DNA from: Lentisalinibacter sp035655155
GTDB lineage: Bacteria > Pseudomonadota > Gammaproteobacteria > Steroidobacterales > Woeseiaceae
Assembly: GCA_035655155.1 (NCBI GenBank)
Contig: DASRVH010000050.1
Location: forward strand, 1 to 64,000
Reading direction: 5' to 3'
Length of the DNA: 64,000 bases
Shown here: one piece after another, positions 16,779 to 24,964 of the stretch
Position numbering within the stretch: the stretch's first letter is position 1
How the letters are laid out: each line of letters starts with the position of its first letter
Notes under the pieces: model-generated
What the model saw: only the letters and a program-made list of their open reading frames with translations
The model's database searches: none
What the model was told of the DNA's origin: nothing
Program-made: the position numbers and the translations under genes

Positions 16779-17729
16779 ATGGGCCGGCCGCCGACGCGCC
16801 GGCTGCAGCGGCTTGCGGTTTGCCTGGGCGCCCTGGTGCTGGCGGGGTGCGCCGCACCGGGGGCGCCGGTAGCCGAGATGGCGTCGGCGCCGCTCGAGCT
16901 CGAGGACACCCCGTTCTTCCCGCAGGAGCGCTACCAGTGCGGTCCCGCCGCCCTGGCCACCGTGCTGTCCGCCTCCGGCGTGGCAGTGACGCCCGGGGCG
17001 CTGGTGGACGAGGTCTTCCTGCCCGGCAGACAGGGTTCGTTGCAGGCGGAGCTGATCGCGGCCGCCCGACAGCGCGGCCGCGTGCCCTACCGGCTGCCTC
17101 CCTCCCAGGAGGCGCTGGCCGCAGAGCTCGGCGCGGGACGGCCCGTGCTCGTGCTGCAGAACCTCGGCGTCAGCGCCTTCCCGCGCTGGCACTATGCCGT
17201 CGTCGTGGGTATGGACCCGGCGCGTGATGCCTACCTCCTGCGTTCCGGCACGGAGCGGCGCCGCGTGACCGGCCGCGGCGTGTTCCTGCGCACCTGGTCG
17301 CGCAGCGATAACTGGGGGCTGGTCATGCTGGCCCCCGGCGAGTTGCCCGCCGCCGACGACCCGGAAGGCTATCTGCGAACCCTGGCCGCCGTTGAGGCGA
17401 CGGGCGGCCTCGCGCTGGCCCGGGCCGGCTATCGGGCTGCCCTCGGGCGCTGGCCCGGCAATCGCCTCGCCCGGCTCGGCCTCGGCAATATCGCCCTGGC
17501 GCGGGGCGAGCCAGAGGGGGCGGCCTCTCACTACCGGGCGCTGCTCGACGACGACCCCGACGATCTGGTCGCCCTGAACAACCTGGCGGAGGCCCTCGGT
17601 CGTGCCGGCAGGCCGGCGGAAGCACTGGGCTACGTCGAGCGGGCGCTGGCGGCGGCCCCGGCGGGCCATCCGCTGCGGCCGCTGCTGGAGCAGACCCGGC
17701 GCGATCTCGCGCGCGCCGTTCAGGACTGA
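16779..17729 (+). CDS. PA2778-family C39-like cysteine peptidase lipoprotein with TPRs
   Basis: This 316-residue protein has a lipoprotein signal (LVLAGC), a papain-like C39-type peptidase domain (about residues 45-185) and TPR repeats in the last 120 residues. The catalytic Cys is at 54 in QCGPAALAT, with a Gln five residues before it, and His138 lies in WHYAVVVG. It should act in the periplasm, anchored to a membrane, on a peptide or protein substrate. It forms an operon with the PA2779-like gene. The C-terminal TPRs probably bind the substrate or a partner. No transporter ATPase is fused or adjacent, unlike bacteriocin C39 exporters. Confidence 0.9.
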   Translation: MGRPPTRRLQRLAVCLGALVLAGCAAPGAPVAEMASAPLELEDTPFFPQERYQCGPAALATVLSASGVAVTPGALVDEVFLPGRQGSLQAELIAAARQRGRVPYRLPPSQEALAAELGAGRPVLVLQNLGVSAFPRWHYAVVVGMDPARDAYLLRSGTERRRVTGRGVFLRTWSRSDNWGLVMLAPGELPAADDPEGYLRTLAAVEATGGLALARAGYRAALGRWPGNRLARLGLGNIALARGEPEGAASHYRALLDDDPDDLVALNNLAEALGRAGRPAEALGYVERALAAAPAGHPLRPLLEQTRRDLARAVQD

Positions 17730-17770
17730 CTGCTCGCCATTCGTCGACAGACGGGCGACAGCTCGACCGA

Positions 17771-19537
17771 TCAGTCGTCGCGCCGGTCGGCGCGGATCAG
17801 GGACTCCAGTTCCCGGGCGGCCTCCCGGGTGGTCTGCACCAGTTTGTCCATGTCGTGAGCCACGGCCTGCTGGCGGCGGAGCGTGGCTTCGTCGTGTTCG
17901 CCGAACGTCTCCACGATGCGGGCCGCCTCTTCCTCGTCGATGCCGTAGTCGCTCAGCAGCCGCTCGCTCATCACCAGGCTCGAATGCAGGGTCTCGCGGA
18001 CGATCACCTGCACGCCGAGGTCCATCAGCGCGTAGGCATGCAGGCGGTTCCTGGCGCGTGCCAGGATCGTCACTTTCGGATAATGCTGGCGCACGTAGCG
18101 GGCGAGCTTCACGGACTTGTCCACATCGCCGAACGCCAGCACGAAGAAGCGGGCGTGATCTATCCCGGCCGCCTTCAGCAGGTCCGGCCGCGACGCATCC
18201 CCGAAATGGACGACGTTGCCGAAGCGCCTGACTGCGTCCAGCCGCTCGGGGCTGTTCTCCAGCGCCGTGAACGGGATGCCGCGGGAGCGCAGGATGCGGC
18301 CGACGATCTGCCCCACGCGGCCGAAACCGGCGATGAGGATGTCGTTGTGCTGGGCCGGCATCCGGTCGTACTCCGGCTCGGGCACCGCGGGCGTCGTGCG
18401 CCGGCCCCAGGCCTCGTTGGCGATGTAGAGCAGCGGCGTCACCGCCATCGACAGGATCACCGCCACGATGAGCAGTTCGGAGGTTGCGCGGTCGAGCACA
18501 CCGGCGCCCACGGCGGCCGTGAAGATGACGAACGCGAACTCGCCGCCCTGCGGCAGCACCAGCGCCAGCGAGCGGGGCTCCTCGTTGCCCAGGCCGAACA
18601 GGCGCGCGAGCGCGTAGATGACCGTCGCCTTGACCAGCAGGAGCCCGACGACGATGCCGAAGACCTCAGCCGGGCGCGAGGCGATCAGCCCGAGATTCAC
18701 CGACATGCCGACGGCGATGAAGAACAGCCCGAGCAGCAGTCCCTTGAAGGGCTCGATGTCGGCCTCGAGCTGGTGACGATACTCGGAGTCGGCCAGCAGC
18801 ATGCCGGCCACGAAAGCTCCCAGGCCCATGGACAGGTCGGCCACCTCCATCAGGGTGGCGGAGCCGATCACCACCAGCAGCGCCACGGCCGTGAACAACT
18901 CCTCGATGCCCGTGCCGGCCACCCAGCGCAGCACCGGGCGCAGCAGGTAGCGGCCGCCGAATACCAGCGCCAGCAATGCGGCGACGCCGAGCAGCCAGCG
19001 GCCCGCGCCGGTGCCCCCGTCCGGGGCGGTGGTGGCGAGCAGCGGGACCGCCGCCAGGATCGGGATCACCGCGAGATCCTGGAACAGCAGGATGGAGAAT
19101 GCCGAGCGGCCGAAGCGACTCGTCAGCTGCTGCTTCTCGGCCAGCAGCTGCAACACGAAAGCGGTCGAGGAGAGGGCGAGGCCGCCGCCGGCGACCACGG
19201 CCGCCTCCGCGGGCATGCCGGCCGCCCAGGCCAGGCCGCCGATCACGACGCCCGTCACCAGCACCTGGGCCGCGCCCAGCCCGAATACCATGCGGCGCAA
19301 TACCCAGAGCCGCGAAGGCTGGAGTTCGAGGCCGATCACGAACAGGAGGAACACCACCCCGAGTTCGGAGAAATGCAGGATATGGTCGACCTCGGAGATC
19401 AGGCCGAGGGCCCAGGGGCCGATTGCCAGCCCGCCCAGCAGGTAGCCGAGCACCGATCCGAAACCGAGTCGCTTCGCCACCGGCACCGCGATGACGGCCG
19501 TGATCAGGTAGACGAGCGCTTCGTGCAGATACCCCAC
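17771..19537 (-). CDS. Kef-type K+/H+ antiporter (CPA2) with RCK domain
   Basis: This 588-residue antiporter has about 12-13 transmembrane helices (residues 1-380) and a C-terminal TrkA-N/RCK domain starting near 400 with AGFGRVGQIVGR, followed by an acidic regulatory tail. It exchanges potassium for protons and is probably gated by NAD(H) or glutathione adducts, as in KefB/KefC. No KefG/KefF-like NAD(P)H oxidoreductase is adjacent. It starts with GTG at 19537; AGAGGA lies 3-8 nt upstream and supports this. It is divergent from the dienelactone hydrolase gene across a region with hairpins and a T-run. Confidence 0.92.
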   Translation of the reverse strand: MGYLHEALVYLITAVIAVPVAKRLGFGSVLGYLLGGLAIGPWALGLISEVDHILHFSELGVVFLLFVIGLELQPSRLWVLRRMVFGLGAAQVLVTGVVIGGLAWAAGMPAEAAVVAGGGLALSSTAFVLQLLAEKQQLTSRFGRSAFSILLFQDLAVIPILAAVPLLATTAPDGGTGAGRWLLGVAALLALVFGGRYLLRPVLRWVAGTGIEELFTAVALLVVIGSATLMEVADLSMGLGAFVAGMLLADSEYRHQLEADIEPFKGLLLGLFFIAVGMSVNLGLIASRPAEVFGIVVGLLLVKATVIYALARLFGLGNEEPRSLALVLPQGGEFAFVIFTAAVGAGVLDRATSELLIVAVILSMAVTPLLYIANEAWGRRTTPAVPEPEYDRMPAQHNDILIAGFGRVGQIVGRILRSRGIPFTALENSPERLDAVRRFGNVVHFGDASRPDLLKAAGIDHARFFVLAFGDVDKSVKLARYVRQHYPKVTILARARNRLHAYALMDLGVQVIVRETLHSSLVMSERLLSDYGIDEEEAARIVETFGEHDEATLRRQQAVAHDMDKLVQTTREAARELESLIRADRRDD

Positions 19538-19634
19538 GTTCCTCTATTCCCGGGCGGCCGGCGGTGGCGCTAGTGTGTCATTCGGCCTCCCGACCGGCAA
19601 CAAGCGAGCCGACAAGCCGCGCCGGAATGCTCCG

Positions 19635-19684
19635 CCGGCCATTGTCGGCGATGGCCGGGAAGGAAGCCGTGACGGCTCTTTTTT
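19635..19684 (+). terminator. Two hairpins and a T-run with no upstream gene
   Basis: CCGGCCAT (19635-19642) pairs with ATGGCCGG (19651-19658). AGCCG (19665-19669) pairs with CGGCT (19673-19677), followed by CTTTTTTG. No plus-strand gene ends nearby, so this may end a small RNA or act as an attenuator or insulator ahead of the hydrolase at 19700. Confidence 0.5.
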
Positions 19685-19687
19685 GTT

Positions 19688-19699
19688 TACACTTCGGGG
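19688..19699 (+). promoter_or_regulatory. Putative leaderless -10 of the dienelactone hydrolase gene
   Basis: TACACT (19688-19693) ends 6 nt before the ATG at 19700. No convincing -35 is seen; the spacer region is occupied by the terminator-like hairpin. GGGG directly abuts the ATG and is too close to act as a Shine-Dalgarno. Confidence 0.45.
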
Positions 19700-20635
19700 A
19701 TGATTATCTCAGCCCGCCGGTTTCCGTCCGTCTCCTGGTTCATCGTCGCAGGACTCGCCCTGGTGATTGCCGCCTGCGGCGGTGAGGGTGGCAACGGTGG
19801 CGAAGGGGGAGCCCCTTCCGCGGACAAACCGGCCTCCTCCATGAGCCGAGAAAACGTCGACGCCATGTCCCGGGAGCATGCCGACGACGATGCCGTGCCG
19901 AGCGGTGCCGTGGGCGCGGCCCCCGGCGACGTGGTGAGCGAGGAGCTGCCCTACGCCGACGTCGGCGGCAGCCTGGTGCGCGGCTACTTCGCCGCCCCGG
20001 GGGACATGGTGGAGCCCCTGCCGGCAGTCATCATGATCCACGAGTGGTGGGGGCTGAACGACAACATCCGGGCCATGGCCGATCGGCTCGCCGCGGCAGG
20101 CTACATGGTGCTGGCCGTCGACCTGTACGGCGGCCGGACGGCCGAAACGCCGTCGGATGCCCGCGCGCTCATGATGGAGCTGCTCGAGAACCAGGAGGAG
20201 ACGGAGGAGAACCTGCGCCAGGCCTATGCGTTCCTGCAGGAGGTGGGCGCTCCCGGCGTGGCCGCCATCGGCTGGTGCCTCGGCGGCCACTGGTCACTGC
20301 GCACGGCGCTGCTGTTCCCGGAGCGCCTGGATGCGGCGGTGATCTATTATGGCCAGGTGATCCTGGACGAGGAGGAGCTGGCGCCGCTTGAGGTGCCGCT
20401 GCTGGGCCTGTTCGCCGAGGAAGACACCGGCATCAGGCTGGAGTCCGTGCAGGCCTTCCGCGCGACGATGGAAGAACTGGAGAAGGACCTGACGCTGAAG
20501 ATATACCCGGAGGTCGGACACGCTTTCGCCAACCCGACCGGCAACAACTTCGACCGGGAAGCGGCCGAGGACGCCTGGGCGCTGACCCTGGACTTCCTCG
20601 CCGATCATCTGTCGGCGGCATCCTCCGGCGGCTGA
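19700..20635 (+). CDS. Exported dienelactone hydrolase-family lipoprotein
   Basis: The 311-residue protein has a lipoprotein signal (IAAC near residues 24-27), a 60-residue acidic and Gly-rich linker, then an alpha/beta hydrolase domain of the dienelactone hydrolase family. The nucleophile is Cys193 in GWCLGGH; EEDTGI and GHAF supply the likely Asp and His. The conserved HEWWGLN is also present. Family members hydrolyse lactones or esters, normally in the cytosol; the lipoprotein signal places this one outside. Its 3' end overlaps the convergent gene by 31 nt. The 5' side looks leaderless. Confidence 0.92.
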   Translation: MIISARRFPSVSWFIVAGLALVIAACGGEGGNGGEGGAPSADKPASSMSRENVDAMSREHADDDAVPSGAVGAAPGDVVSEELPYADVGGSLVRGYFAAPGDMVEPLPAVIMIHEWWGLNDNIRAMADRLAAAGYMVLAVDLYGGRTAETPSDARALMMELLENQEETEENLRQAYAFLQEVGAPGVAAIGWCLGGHWSLRTALLFPERLDAAVIYYGQVILDEEELAPLEVPLLGLFAEEDTGIRLESVQAFRATMEELEKDLTLKIYPEVGHAFANPTGNNFDREAAEDAWALTLDFLADHLSAASSGG

Positions 20636-21114
20636 TCCGCACCCGGGCACCAGTAGGAGACGTCCACGTCGGTGCTCGCGTAGAGCAGGCGCGAGCCGCG
20701 TTCAGCGTGGTTGCAGCGCGCCGATGCCGTGGCGCTGAACGCGCCCCGCAGCAACTTCAGGGAACCTTCCGCCGCCTCGGTGTCCGAGCAGAGCAGGCGC
20801 CGGTTGACGCCCTGCAGCTGGCGCGGCGGGACGGCCAGAGTAACCTCCTTGCCGCCGTCGTCGTCCAGGCTGCCGGGGTCCGGTGCGAGTCGGGTGTCGG
20901 CGATGGACACGGACAGCGAGGCGAGTTCCTCGTTCTCGCCGCAGACGGCAACGAGCCGCAGGAAGAAACGCACGGGTTCGCTCTCTCCGAGCAGCGGCGC
21001 CGCGCCGGAGCCCCGGAGTGCCTGCTGCAGTTCAAGCACGTCGGCACGGCCGGGCAAGGCAGCGAGCCAGAGACAGGCCGTCATCAGAGTGAGTCGCAGA
21101 ATGAGTCTTGGCAT
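20605..21114 (-). CDS. Unknown exported protein
   Basis: The 169-residue protein has a signal peptide (about residues 1-24, ending in GRA) and a mature part with four cysteines (in AVCGEN, LLCSD, ARCNH and YWCPG), which suggests disulfides in the periplasm. I do not recognise a family. The start at 21114 is chosen because the signal peptide begins there; an upstream in-frame Met adds 12 unlikely residues. No Shine-Dalgarno is seen; TATCGT ends 8 nt before the ATG. It is divergent from the PGPGW gene across a short region that contains a perfect 8-bp dyad. Confidence 0.7.
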   Translation of the reverse strand: MPRLILRLTLMTACLWLAALPGRADVLELQQALRGSGAAPLLGESEPVRFFLRLVAVCGENEELASLSVSIADTRLAPDPGSLDDDGGKEVTLAVPPRQLQGVNRRLLCSDTEAAEGSLKLLRGAFSATASARCNHAERGSRLLYASTDVDVSYWCPGADQPPEDAADR

Positions 21115-21135
21115 GGGGCGCAACGATAATCCGGA

Positions 21136-21158
21136 CGCATATTGATGCACAATATGCG
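21136..21158. promoter_or_regulatory. Putative operator between divergent genes
   Basis: CGCATATT (21136-21143) and AATATGCG (21151-21158) form a perfect 8-bp inverted repeat with a 7-nt spacer, AT-rich against a GC-rich background, between the divergent starts at 21114 and 21189. Confidence 0.5.
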
Positions 21159-21188
21159 CGCTCGCCTCGGGCGGGCAGGGAGTCCCGA

Positions 21189-21506
21189 ATGATAAAGACC
21201 GCCGCCAGAATCACCTACAAGGCCGCGAAGCGCATCGTGGTCTTCGTGGTGGGCGTCACCGTCGCGATCACCGGCGTCGTGATGCTGGTGACGCCGGGGC
21301 CTGCGTTCATCGTCATCCCCCTGGGTCTGGCCATCCTCAGTATCGAGTTCGCGTGGGCCCGGCGCTGGCTGCGCCGCATCCGCCAGCGTATCAGCGATAC
21401 GGCTTCCGCGAGCCGTTCCCGCCGCGCCGGCCAGCGCCGCAGCGACGCCGAGGCGCGGGGCTCTGACCGGGAAGGCGAGAAAAGAAAACAGGGGCCGGAG
21501 GCATAA
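21189..21506 (+). CDS. PGPGW-type transmembrane protein
   Basis: The 105-residue membrane protein has two hydrophobic segments (about residues 17-34 and 40-58) around TPGPAFIVIPLGLAIL, which matches the PGPGW domain. A basic tail of about 40 residues follows. Function is unknown in the family. The start at 21189 is supported by GGGAG upstream and the immediate onset of the amphipathic N-terminus. The coding end is part of a 13-bp perfect inverted repeat that closes with the sequence at 21544. Confidence 0.85.
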   Translation: MIKTAARITYKAAKRIVVFVVGVTVAITGVVMLVTPGPAFIVIPLGLAILSIEFAWARRWLRRIRQRISDTASASRSRRAGQRRSDAEARGSDREGEKRKQGPEA

Positions 21507-21635
21507 CCGTCGTTTCAGCAGGGGGGCAACCGACTCGGATCACCCTCCGGCCCCTGATGGTCGACACCGGCGGGGGAACTGGTGTCGACGGACCCGCAGC
21601 GGGTCCTGGAAGCCCGGCTTCGCGCCGGGGTTTTT
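21489..21635 (+). terminator. Series of four hairpins ending in a rho-independent terminator
   Basis: A 13-bp perfect repeat joins 21489-21501 with 21544-21556 across the PGPGW stop. GTCGACACC (21560-21568) pairs with GGTGTCGAC (21581-21589). GGACCC (21590-21595) pairs with GGGTCC. CCCGGC (21613-21618) pairs with GCCGGG (21624-21629) before GTTTTT. Only the last is a classical terminator; the rest make a long structured 3' UTR. Confidence 0.75.
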
Positions 21636-21821
21636 GTCGGCGTCCGATGCCGGCGGCGGGGGAGAGAATGACCGGCCCGGAACGAACGCCTCGAAACACG
21701 ATTCGGGCCGGGAGGTACCTTGTCCGCCCCGGCCTTCGCGACTTCCAGTTTTCACGATGCACGGACCGTGCCAAATCGAATTTTCTAGTCGAAACAGCCA
21801 GTTATCCTCCCGCCTTCCTGT
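21636..21821. other. Spacer without recognised genes upstream of the sigma-54 activator
   Basis: It is part of a 378-nt non-coding stretch (21507-21884). After the hairpin series this segment shows no gene, promoter or repeat that I can support; the operators follow at 21822. Confidence 0.5.
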
Positions 21822-21878
21822 CACGGAATTTCGTGATACACGGAATTCCGTGATCCGATTGACGGAATTCCGTATACT
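21822..21878 (+). promoter_or_regulatory. Three palindromic operators overlapping the activator promoter
   Basis: CACGGAATTTCGTG (21822-21835, one mismatch), CACGGAATTCCGTG (21839-21852, perfect) and ACGGAATTCCGT (21862-21873, perfect) have centres 17 and 22 bp apart. TATACT (21873-21878) is a -10 whose end is 6 nt before the ATG at 21885; GTGATC 17 nt upstream may be the -35 and lies between palindromes 2 and 3. Autoregulation is the simplest reading. Confidence 0.7.
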
Positions 21879-21884
21879 GGCGTC

Positions 21885-23711
21885 ATGGACGTAGCACAGG
21901 GATACCGCCGGTTGTTGCGACGCGTGCCGGTGATGGGAGCGCTGCTCGACGAGGAGGGCAAGTTCATCGACGTGACCGACCGGTTCTGCGAGCGGCTCGG
22001 CTACGAGCGCGGCGACCTGGTCGGTCGGCGGCCGCTGGATTTCACCACGGTCACCTGCGCCGCGCGCATCGAGCGGGAGCTACTGCCGAAGCTGAGACGG
22101 GCCGGGAGGGCGGTGGACGAACCGGTGGAGTTCCTGTCCGTCTCCGGCGAGGAAGTCTTCCTGGTCTCGAGCGCCGTGATCGAACAGGAGCCACAGAGCG
22201 GCTATATCCGTACCGTGGCCGTCTACCAGGAACTCGGCGACTCGGGGAAGGTGGAGCGCAAGTATCGCCAGCTCTACCGGGCCACGCCGGCCATGCTGCA
22301 CATCGTGGATGCCGAAGGCCGCATCACCCAGGTCAGCGATCACTGGCTGCAGATCATGGGTTACCGGGCCGAGGAGGTGCTGGGCCGTTCCATCCTGGAT
22401 TTCCTGTCGGAGTCGTACCGTTCGGAACTCGGCGGCGGCCGCCTTCAGCGGGTGATCAGCGAGGGCAACGTGAGCGGACGCGACCGGCAGATGGTGACCC
22501 GGGACGGGCGGGTGATCGACACGATCATGTCCAGCGTGTCCGAACGCGACGCGAAGGGCCGCGTGGTGCAACTGCTGGTGGCCTCCACCGACGTCACGGA
22601 GCGTAACCGGGCCGAACAGGCGCTGCGCGAGACGCTGGCCGAGAACGCCCGGCTGCGCGAGGAACTGGAACGCGAGCGCGACTACCTCCGCGAGGAGGTG
22701 AACGTGGCCATGAACTACGGGCGCATCGTCGGCGAGAGTCCGGTGCTGAAGGCGATGCTGGGCCGGCTCGAGGCCGTGGCCGGGACACCGGCGAACGTCC
22801 TCATCGAGGGCGAATCGGGCGTGGGCAAGGAACTGGTGGCGCGCGCCATCCATGCGCGCAGCCCGCGGGCCGATGCGCCCCTCGTGAAGGTGAACTGCGC
22901 CACCATCCCGGAAGAGCTGTTCGAGAGCGAGTTCTTCGGCCACGTGAAGGGCGCGTTCACCGGCGCCCACCGCGACCGGGTCGGGCGCTTTCAGCTCGCC
23001 GACGGCGGCACCATCTTCCTCGACGAGGTGGGCGAGATTCCCGTCGAGCTGCAGGGCAAGTTGCTGCGGGTGCTGCAGGAGCGCGAGTTCGAGCGGGTGG
23101 GCGACGATGTCACCCGCACCGTGGACGTGCGCGTGATCGCGGCCACCAACCGGGATCTGCGCCAGGACGTGGAGCAGGGCCGCTTCCGTGAGGATCTGTT
23201 CTACCGGCTCGGCGTGTTCCCCATCGAGGTGCCGCCGCTGCGCAGGCGCGGCGGCGACGTCGTGCAGATCGCCCAGCATTTCCTGGAGCAGGCCTGCCGC
23301 GAGTTCGGCCGCAAGCCGCTGACGCTGAGCACCGCCCACGTCCAGGCCATCCGCGCCTACGACTGGCCCGGCAACGTGCGCGAGCTCAAGAACGTCATAG
23401 AGCGGGCCGTGATACTCTCGGCCGGGAACGTTCTGCGGCTGGACCTGTCTCTACCTGAAGGAGAGGCGTCCGGCGAGCGAACGCGCGACGAACGACCGCG
23501 CAAGGAGACGCAGACGCCGCGCGCTTTCCTGACGGAAGCGGAGATGAAGGAGCGCCTGCGTGAGAATCTCGTCTCCGCTCTCGAGCATGCGGACTGGAAG
23601 GTCTCCGGTCCCGGCGGCGCCGCCGATCTGCTCGGCCTGCGGCCGACGACGCTGACCGACCGCATGCGCGCCATGGGCATCCGCCGGCCTGAACGGCGGG
23701 GAGCGGCCTGA
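21885..23711 (+). CDS. Sigma-54-dependent activator with two PAS domains
   Basis: This 608-residue enhancer-binding protein has two PAS domains (about residues 12-115 and 126-245), a short coiled coil, an AAA+ core with Walker A GESGVGKE (309-316), GAFTGA (356-361) and Walker B FLDEVGE (Asp380, Glu381), and a C-terminal Fis-type helix-turn-helix (about 560-600). The intact GAFTGA loop means it can open sigma-54 promoters. The PAS domains are likely ligand or redox sensors; no heme or flavin signature is clear. The ATG lacks a Shine-Dalgarno and sits at the predicted transcription start, so the mRNA is probably leaderless. Three palindromes upstream suggest it binds its own promoter. Confidence 0.93.
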   Translation: MDVAQGYRRLLRRVPVMGALLDEEGKFIDVTDRFCERLGYERGDLVGRRPLDFTTVTCAARIERELLPKLRRAGRAVDEPVEFLSVSGEEVFLVSSAVIEQEPQSGYIRTVAVYQELGDSGKVERKYRQLYRATPAMLHIVDAEGRITQVSDHWLQIMGYRAEEVLGRSILDFLSESYRSELGGGRLQRVISEGNVSGRDRQMVTRDGRVIDTIMSSVSERDAKGRVVQLLVASTDVTERNRAEQALRETLAENARLREELERERDYLREEVNVAMNYGRIVGESPVLKAMLGRLEAVAGTPANVLIEGESGVGKELVARAIHARSPRADAPLVKVNCATIPEELFESEFFGHVKGAFTGAHRDRVGRFQLADGGTIFLDEVGEIPVELQGKLLRVLQEREFERVGDDVTRTVDVRVIAATNRDLRQDVEQGRFREDLFYRLGVFPIEVPPLRRRGGDVVQIAQHFLEQACREFGRKPLTLSTAHVQAIRAYDWPGNVRELKNVIERAVILSAGNVLRLDLSLPEGEASGERTRDERPRKETQTPRAFLTEAEMKERLRENLVSALEHADWKVSGPGGAADLLGLRPTTLTDRMRAMGIRRPERRGAA

Positions 23712-23725
23712 CGCGGAGGGCAGCT

Positions 23726-24883
23726 ATGACGGCAGCGGGGGCCAGGGTCCTCAGGACCGGAAAGAGCATGGCCATTGCGGCCACGGGTCTGGCCGGGTGT
23801 CTGGCAGTCCTGCTGGCCGCCGGCTGTTCCGCCGTCCCGGCGCAGCGCCCCGCGCCCCGTCTGGCACCCGTTCCCGAACCCTATCTGAGCCGGGTCGCCG
23901 CCGTGCGGCCGCCACCCGGCGCCGACGAGATCCTCGACCTGACGCCCGAGATGCTCCGCTATCTCGAGAGCCACATCGACGACAGCCGCTTCCGGACCCA
24001 CAAGGTGCGGTCGCTGTCGCGCCTGCTGCTGCATCCTGGCCTGCTCGGCATCGACTACGATGCGCGCCGCACCGGCACCGCCGCGGAGACCTTCCGCAGC
24101 CGCACGGGCAACTGTCTCTCCCTGTCCATCCTGTTCGTGGCCATGGCCCGCGAACTCGGCCTCGACGCCCGCTTCCAGCAGGTGGAGGTGGTGCCCCAGT
24201 GGGACATGGAGGGCGACGTCCTGTATGCCGCGCGCCACGTCAACGTGTACGGCCACCTGCGCGGCTGGGGCGACTACGTGATGGACTTCTACCCGTTCCC
24301 GGAGGAGCCCCGCGGCCGCCGCAGGATGCTGACGGACGGCGAGGCGATAGGGCAGTTCTACAACAACCTCGGTGCGGCACGGCTGGCGGCCGGCGACTAT
24401 GCCGGCGCCTGGGTGTATTTCCGCGCGGCCATCCGCGAGGCGCCCCGCTGGAGCGACACCTGGTCGAATCTGGGCCTCCTGTACCAGCGTGTCGGCGATG
24501 CCCGCAGTGCCGAGGACATGCTGCGCCATGCGCTCGCGCTCGAGCCGGACAATACTTCCGCCATCAACAATCTCGCCGTGCTGCTGCACCGCCAGGGCCG
24601 CGACGAGGAGGCGGGGGCATGGCTCGACGAGATCCGGCGGGTCCGCGAGAGCAATCCCTACTATTACTATGCGCTGGCGCGGCAGGCGGAGGCGGCCGGC
24701 GACTACGGCCGGGCGCTGTCTCATATCGAACACGCCATGCGCATGAAGCGCGAAGAAACCCTGTTCCGCCGCAAGGCGGCCGAACTCGCGCAGCTGCTGG
24801 AAGACGACGCCGCGGGCGAGGCCTACCGCACCACCGGCGGCGGGCAGACCGCGCCCGGCGAGGCAGAGCCCGCCATCCTCTGA
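23726..24883 (+). CDS. Transglutaminase-like TPR lipoprotein
   Basis: The 385-residue protein has lipobox LLAAGC, a transglutaminase-like cysteine domain (about residues 65-200) and TPR repeats (about 210-350). The candidate triad is Cys130 in TGNCLSLS, His171 in ARHVNVYG and Asp187 in VMDFYP. It probably works on a protein or peptide in the periplasm, but whether it is a protease, a cross-linker or inactive cannot be said. GGAGGG precedes the ATG, and it lies 14 nt after the sigma-54 activator, so the two may be co-transcribed. The architecture parallels the PA2778-type peptidase with TPRs at 16779. Confidence 0.85.
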   Translation: MTAAGARVLRTGKSMAIAATGLAGCLAVLLAAGCSAVPAQRPAPRLAPVPEPYLSRVAAVRPPPGADEILDLTPEMLRYLESHIDDSRFRTHKVRSLSRLLLHPGLLGIDYDARRTGTAAETFRSRTGNCLSLSILFVAMARELGLDARFQQVEVVPQWDMEGDVLYAARHVNVYGHLRGWGDYVMDFYPFPEEPRGRRRMLTDGEAIGQFYNNLGAARLAAGDYAGAWVYFRAAIREAPRWSDTWSNLGLLYQRVGDARSAEDMLRHALALEPDNTSAINNLAVLLHRQGRDEEAGAWLDEIRRVRESNPYYYYALARQAEAAGDYGRALSHIEHAMRMKREETLFRRKAAELAQLLEDDAAGEAYRTTGGGQTAPGEAEPAIL

Positions 24884-24964
24884 GCCACGTCGCTCACCCC
24901 TGTACAATGGCCGCACCCGGGCCCCGACTCGAAGGGACCGGCTCGTAGCGCCGCAGGAGAGAGC

